Of a stretch of 64,000 nt of DNA, positions 59,490 through 64,000 are shown piece by piece (position 1 is the stretch's first letter; each line of letters opens with the position of its first letter). Both the position numbers and the translations under genes were made by a program. Under the pieces are notes generated by a model that saw nothing but the letters and a program-made list of their open reading frames with translations, searched no databases and had not been told where the DNA came from. The DNA is from Bagarius yarrelli (Eukaryota > Chordata > Actinopteri > Siluriformes > Sisoridae): assembly GCA_005784505.1 (NCBI GenBank), contig VCAZ01000048.1:1-64000 (forward strand), written 5' to 3'.

Positions 59490-60389
59490 TGTTTAAATTC
59501 ATATATATCATAGTCAGTTATGACATCACTTTTATTTACAGGTATGATACTTTAAAGAAAGACTTGCTGAAAGTGGGCAACAAATGCTGTATTAATTGAA
59601 CATTTATCTTTGCTACACTTGTCAAAATGTTATGAGTTTACATTAATCTTCCAGTAGTCAATCACCCAGAGCAATACACTCAGCAGGGTTTTTAAACTCA
59701 TGAATAGGTTTTCTACCCAGTAGACATGATGTTTTAAGCGGTTCATTGCACTAAGACGACACTATGACAAAATGATGTTAGCATAGAGAGGAGATGTCAG
59801 TCAGAGAGAGATATGGAGGAGAAACGGAGTGGAAGCCAGAGAGTGAGTGGCCTCAGGGACCAAGCCTGTCTCTCTGAGCTGTCAGCTGACACTTCACGCC
59901 ATCTGCTGAGGGAAAAAAAAGGAGAAAACAAGGCTGCCCACTGACTTGTCTTTTTTTCTTTCTTTATGTAATCTCACATATGCTTATGCACAAATCTCTT
60001 CAACAAGTAAGTGTATAATAAACTATATAATTGCCTTTAAATAATAATACACTGAAGAACACTAAAATGCACCCGTTTGTGATTTTCATTATTTTGACTC
60101 ACATAACTGCAGTTTTAAGAGTAAAATGCAGGAGATTGAGGTTTATTATTATTATTAAAATTTCTAATATATAAATCACATGCAGCTGTTTATGAAAATT
60201 TGCTTTGTCCTGTGTTAGCCATTAAAATGTTTAATTTTGCCAAAATGTTGTTGTTTTTTTTTAAATTCTACTATAGCAGTGCCTCTTATCATCCGTCTAT
60301 ACGGATAAAGGTACACATTTGTTCTATATATATATTCCATATATAAATGTCTACCTTCATGCGTATAGAAGGAGTATGGGGGGGGATTT

Positions 60390-60486
<97 letters not shown>

Positions 60487-62744
60487 TAAAAGAAAGTGCA
60501 TTTCTGACCTTTAAACTCCTTCTATATGGATGAAGGTACACATTTCAGTTTTTTTTCAATGGAATTTAGGGATCCTGGGATGATGGTTTTCACTCTTGAT
60601 ATGTAAAATCTCCCTCTGTCTGTAATGCCACACCATGTTATAAGATATGATAAGCTGTACAGAAAATGGATAGCTGGTCATAGATGGAAATCATTTTAAA
60701 ATAGATAGCTAGATCAGGGGCGCTGCTAAGGTGGAAATGGTGCCCCCAATGATCTGGGGTTTTTTTAGTTGTAAAGGTCTTTGCTGACTCCGTGTGAGTG
60801 CGTGTGTGTTAATAAAATGAATATGCTGTCAGTTTCTGTTTAGAATCAATTGGTTTACAGCAATTGGTGTTTCTCTGTTTTTTCAATATATCAAACTTAG
60901 CCACTGACATCCTATAATAAACTTTGAATCTCTGACGAATTTATAGGATAACGAATACGATAAAAACAAATGAGCCATTTTTAGCAACCATTTAAGCTAT
61001 ATAAATATAAATTTAAATTATTCTAAGTTTTATTATTTAACACCAAGTTATCTGCCACTAACGATTTAAACTATGGTGCTGTGATATAGGAACCGGGCCA
61101 CTGTGCTGCTCCATATCAGCAGCAGGTTTGGTTTTAAAACATAGACTATTAGTAAAATGACAAGAAAATACAAATAAAGGACATTATATAGATTTTTATT
61201 AGCCACACATTTATTAACAGAAACAACAACATAAAAATAGTTTGTACATTGAATTTTAAAATGCTATTTTAACAACTTTCTGAAGTTAAAACTAATTTTT
61301 TTAAATAATCATTTACTAATTCAACATAAAGGGAAAAATAAGTATCCACTAGTGTACATTACTTTTGATTTAAAAAAAATGTTTCTTGTAACTGCATATT
61401 CAACAAATACTAACATCAAAGCAAGCTAAAGCATTAGTGTCACTACTAAAAGACTCGTTGCTAAATGGTAAATCGAAACGCAGAAATGTAAGCTAACAAT
61501 GTATTTACAAAGTGTTTCCATTTATATAAACCACTTATTTTGCCCTTTTAGATAAATATTGCATGATCAATTTATGCCCTTGGAAGATTCGTTAATAAAT
61601 CTTTAGCTAAGTTATACGACCTGTGGAAAACTGACCTTCAAAACACTGTATTTCTAGCAAATTTCCTCTTATTTCTTGTACCAGTTCCACTTTTCCACAA
61701 CTCTGAGATGTAGTTATGTCTCAATGTGTAATATACTGATACTAAGAAACTGCCCTCAGAAAAGACCTCAGAAAAATCTATTTGGACTTTGGCATATTGA
61801 CAAAATCAACACACACCCTACAAAATCATTCTCACGAATGATCAACTGAAATCAGATACATCTCAATATTCAGTAATCTCATTGAAAAAATAGCAAATGC
61901 ATAATTGAAAGGATAAAAAATAATTTTAAATGCAATGTAATAGTCTAAATCTCTATTCTGAAACAATATTTTTATAGCAAAATAATATAGAAGTACTATA
62001 ATCTCAAAAATAATCTAATAATACAATTAATACATATAGCATTAATAACAGAGCTAGAGAATAGAATTAACTATTATTGTTTAAAATGTTTGTTTTAGTT
62101 TCTACTTTAGTTATACGTTGGATAGCAATAAAACAGACGGTTACATTTACAAATACAAAAAATAGAAAATACAAATAAATACATAAAATACATTTAAAAT
62201 CATATAAAATATCATACAGTCTTTATAATAGTTTCGAAGTTTTTTAACAAACATGCTGCATTCCCCACTTTTACTTGCTGGTTTTGTTTTATTTTAGGAA
62301 ACAAAAAATAGACAAAAACTAAAGACTTTTGTTTAACAGGAGACAATTGTTTAAACATGCAGACAGTTTTTAGAAATTATAATTAAAAAAAAAACACAGA
62401 AAGCAAAAGGGACCCAAGACATAGCAGGAAACATGTGACATATAATATCAATGTGCTTCATTCACCACATTAAAAGAAATGCAGGTCAGGGTTGTAATCT
62501 TGAAGTTCTTTTTTCTTACATTAAAAAAAAAAAGAAATTCCAGTCCATGTCTAAGCGATTAGTGAAATGAACCAACCTAAATGACAGCTGAAGCACAAAC
62601 TTTGCTTAATATTTACTGTTTAGGATATTTAAACACAATGAAATCAATGACGCAAAGAATCATCCAATAGAATAACAAGAATTGAGGTAAAACAAGAATT
62701 AAACTAGAACTCCTGTCTTTAATTGTAACATTTTTGTGGTTGGT
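59490..62744. other. gcg-slc4a10 intergenic region and probable slc4a10 3'UTR
   Basis: Convergent intergenic space. It contains an inverted repeat around a microsatellite at 60345-60545 and otherwise unique AT-rich sequence. From about 61190 upward the very AT-rich tract is probably the slc4a10 3'UTR; minus-strand AATAAA-type signals occur as 'tttatt' near 61196-61212. No serine-peptidase exon was found here, although mammals have DPP4 between GCG and SLC4A10. Confidence 0.5.
60345..60545. repeat. Inverted repeat around (CA)n(TA)n microsatellite
   Basis: 'ctaccttcatgcgtatagaaggag' near 60350 pairs with 'ctccttctatatggatgaaggtac' near 60514-60537. Between them lie about 54 bp of (ca)n (60391-60440) and about 44 bp of (ta)n. 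A related copy 'gtctatacggataaaggtacacatttg' occurs at 60293-60320. Confidence 0.7.
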
Positions 62745-63398
62745 TCACTTTTTGGAGCCATCAGAGCTGACAGCCTTCCAAGTGTTTCCAAAGGAGGTTT
62801 TAGACATCTCATCTGTGATGTTTACTGATGACGGATCATCCCTTAATATGAAAAAAAAAAAATCAGTCATTCTTAAACATTGCCAAGATCGGATTGCTGT
62901 AGTAGAAAAATATTATGCTATGCATTGGAGCTATTTTTACTCGATTCGTCAGTGAAATTGGCACACACTTGTAATGTCCCTCCAATGGCACTTGTACTAC
63001 TCCCTCTTCTTCTGCCAAAATACTTTGCTCCTCCTGGCAGGCAGGAGTGGAAATGGAGAGAGAGAGACAGAGACAGAAAGAGAAGAGAGAGTGTGAGAGA
63101 CACTTTTACTGTTATAATGCCAGCAAAAACTTTGCCAACCTTTCGATCTCTAATCCTTTCATTTCCTGTTTGAATGCAACACTAAAACAACTTTGCACAA
63201 TAACGATGTGAAAAACATCACCAGCATAAAACTGAAGTCAAGTGCATATATAGTGTTTATAGGACATGAGCTTACCTCTTTTTTTGCATCCTCCATTTTC
63301 TTTTTCTTACTTTCTGGCATGAGGTCATCCAGCCAGCTCAACTCCCTCTTAGTAAAAATAAAATCCAGCAGCTTCCGGATAAATACCAGAGCAAGAAC
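62745..63398 (-). CDS. slc4a10: slc4a10 (NBCn2/NCBE) sodium-bicarbonate transporter, last three coding exons
   Basis: 3' end of a brain sodium-coupled bicarbonate transporter, reading right to left. Exon 63398-63276 (41 codons, phase 0) gives VLALVFIRKLLDFIFTKREL, then SWLDDLMPESKKKKMEDAKK-E, the end of the last membrane region and start of the cytoplasmic tail. Exon 63033-62969 gives EEQSILAEEEGVVQVPLEGH and YK. Exon 62841-62745 gives DDPSSVNITDEMSKTSFGNT and ends WKAVSSDGSKK before TGA (62747-62745). Splice sites are AG/GT on the minus strand and phases join (0, 2). Human SLC4A10 has the same order: PESKKKK, EEEQS, LPLEGHYRDDPS, DEMSKT. Upstream exons lie beyond the window. SLC4A7 is less likely because its tail ends in ETSL. 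Confidence 0.92.
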
Positions 63399-64000
63399 CT
63401 GCCAAAAGCACAAACATCATAAAAACACACTTTATAACTAGAAAGTGCTTCTGCCAAGAATTGTATACATCCTTACAGCTAATACCTGCCAAACGTCTAT
63501 AAATATCTAGAGCTAGAACTCGCCGATTTACTTATTTAACACACAACAACGGTCTGAGCTGGAACATGTAACTATTTTGGAAATAGATACAGAAATAGTA
63601 AGCAATTAACAAAATAAAAAATTGAGAATAAATATAATTGGACACTGTATATTCAGGACACTGATTCACAGGTCGAGCATTTTAATAGCTGTCTCAATCA
63701 CGGCACTAATACATTTGTTTCAAGTAAAAAACTTAAGGAATGCACCACAAAAACAAGAGAGCATCCATGAAAAAATACCTGATAAACTCGCAGACAATTT
63801 CATCTACAAATGCAAGTAGTTTGTTATTTTGGTAGCTGGTTTAAACATCCAACTGACTATTCCTCTTGAAAATATCATTAAAACTTAAATTATTTATATA
63901 TTCATAAGCATTTTTGCAACACAAGTATAATAATAATAATAATAATATATAATAGTCATGTCCTCCTGGATTAAGTCAGCATCCCAAACTAGTCTCATGT
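63399..64000. other. slc4a10 intron (partial)
   Basis: Sequence upstream of the 63276-63398 exon on the minus strand. It has an (ata)n tract near 63928-63951 and no further exon that I can recognise. Confidence 0.55.

Noticed and set aside
59036..62744. GLP-2 exon downstream of gcg, or a second DPP4 gene
   Set aside because: No HADGS/T-type hormone start and no GWSYGG-type motif could be found by reading this interval.

Overview
The window is vertebrate nuclear DNA, almost certainly from a ray-finned (teleost) fish. It is AT-rich and intron-rich, with GT-AG introns and many (TA)n and (CA)n microsatellites. Repeats typical of teleosts are scattered through it: tRNA-headed SINEs whose tail resembles the teleost 'tctggataagggcgtctgcc' LINE tail, DANA/HE1-like SINEs, and short hAT and Tc1-like elements. 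An otophysan such as a catfish is possible but only a guess.

The gene order is the SLC4A10-DPP4/FAP-GCG-IFIH1-KCNH7 block of human 2q24, read in reverse: kcnh7 (+, 3' part, about 1635-23057), ifih1/MDA5 (+, 27115-43554, complete), a dpp4/fap-type serine peptidase (+, 46954-56034, complete), gcg proglucagon (+, about 58075-59175, complete) and the last coding exons of slc4a10 (-, 62745-63398). No gca gene is visible between kcnh7 and ifih1. Only one DPP4/FAP-like gene is present.

1-15000: kcnh7 exons for the cytoplasmic N-terminal half, S1-S6, pore, C-linker and start of the cNBD. They are recognisable residue by residue but carry many single-base deletions. 15407-23057: the remaining six kcnh7 exons are clean. 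The change of quality looks like an assembly seam rather than gene decay. 23058-27114: intergenic, with hAT fossils, a (TA)/(CA) microsatellite and a 197-bp tandem duplication just upstream of ifih1. An ISRE lies 113 bp before the ifih1 ATG.

27115-43554: ifih1 in 16 coding exons joining into a 1002-codon open frame (tandem CARD, DECH helicase, zinc-binding C-terminal domain). 46954-56034: a 26-coding-exon prolyl dipeptidyl peptidase, 753 codons, DPP4-like in its active site although it lies in the slot FAP occupies in mammals. 58045-59175: proglucagon encoding glucagon and GLP-1 but no GLP-2. DPP4 classically inactivates GLP-1 and glucagon-family peptides, so enzyme and substrate genes are neighbours here, as in other vertebrates. 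MDA5 is the cytosolic long-dsRNA sensor and is interferon inducible, which fits the promoter motif. No wholly new system was found. The most useful observations are the assembly seam, the ISRE with a promoter duplication, the open first intron of dpp4, and the GLP-2-less proglucagon.
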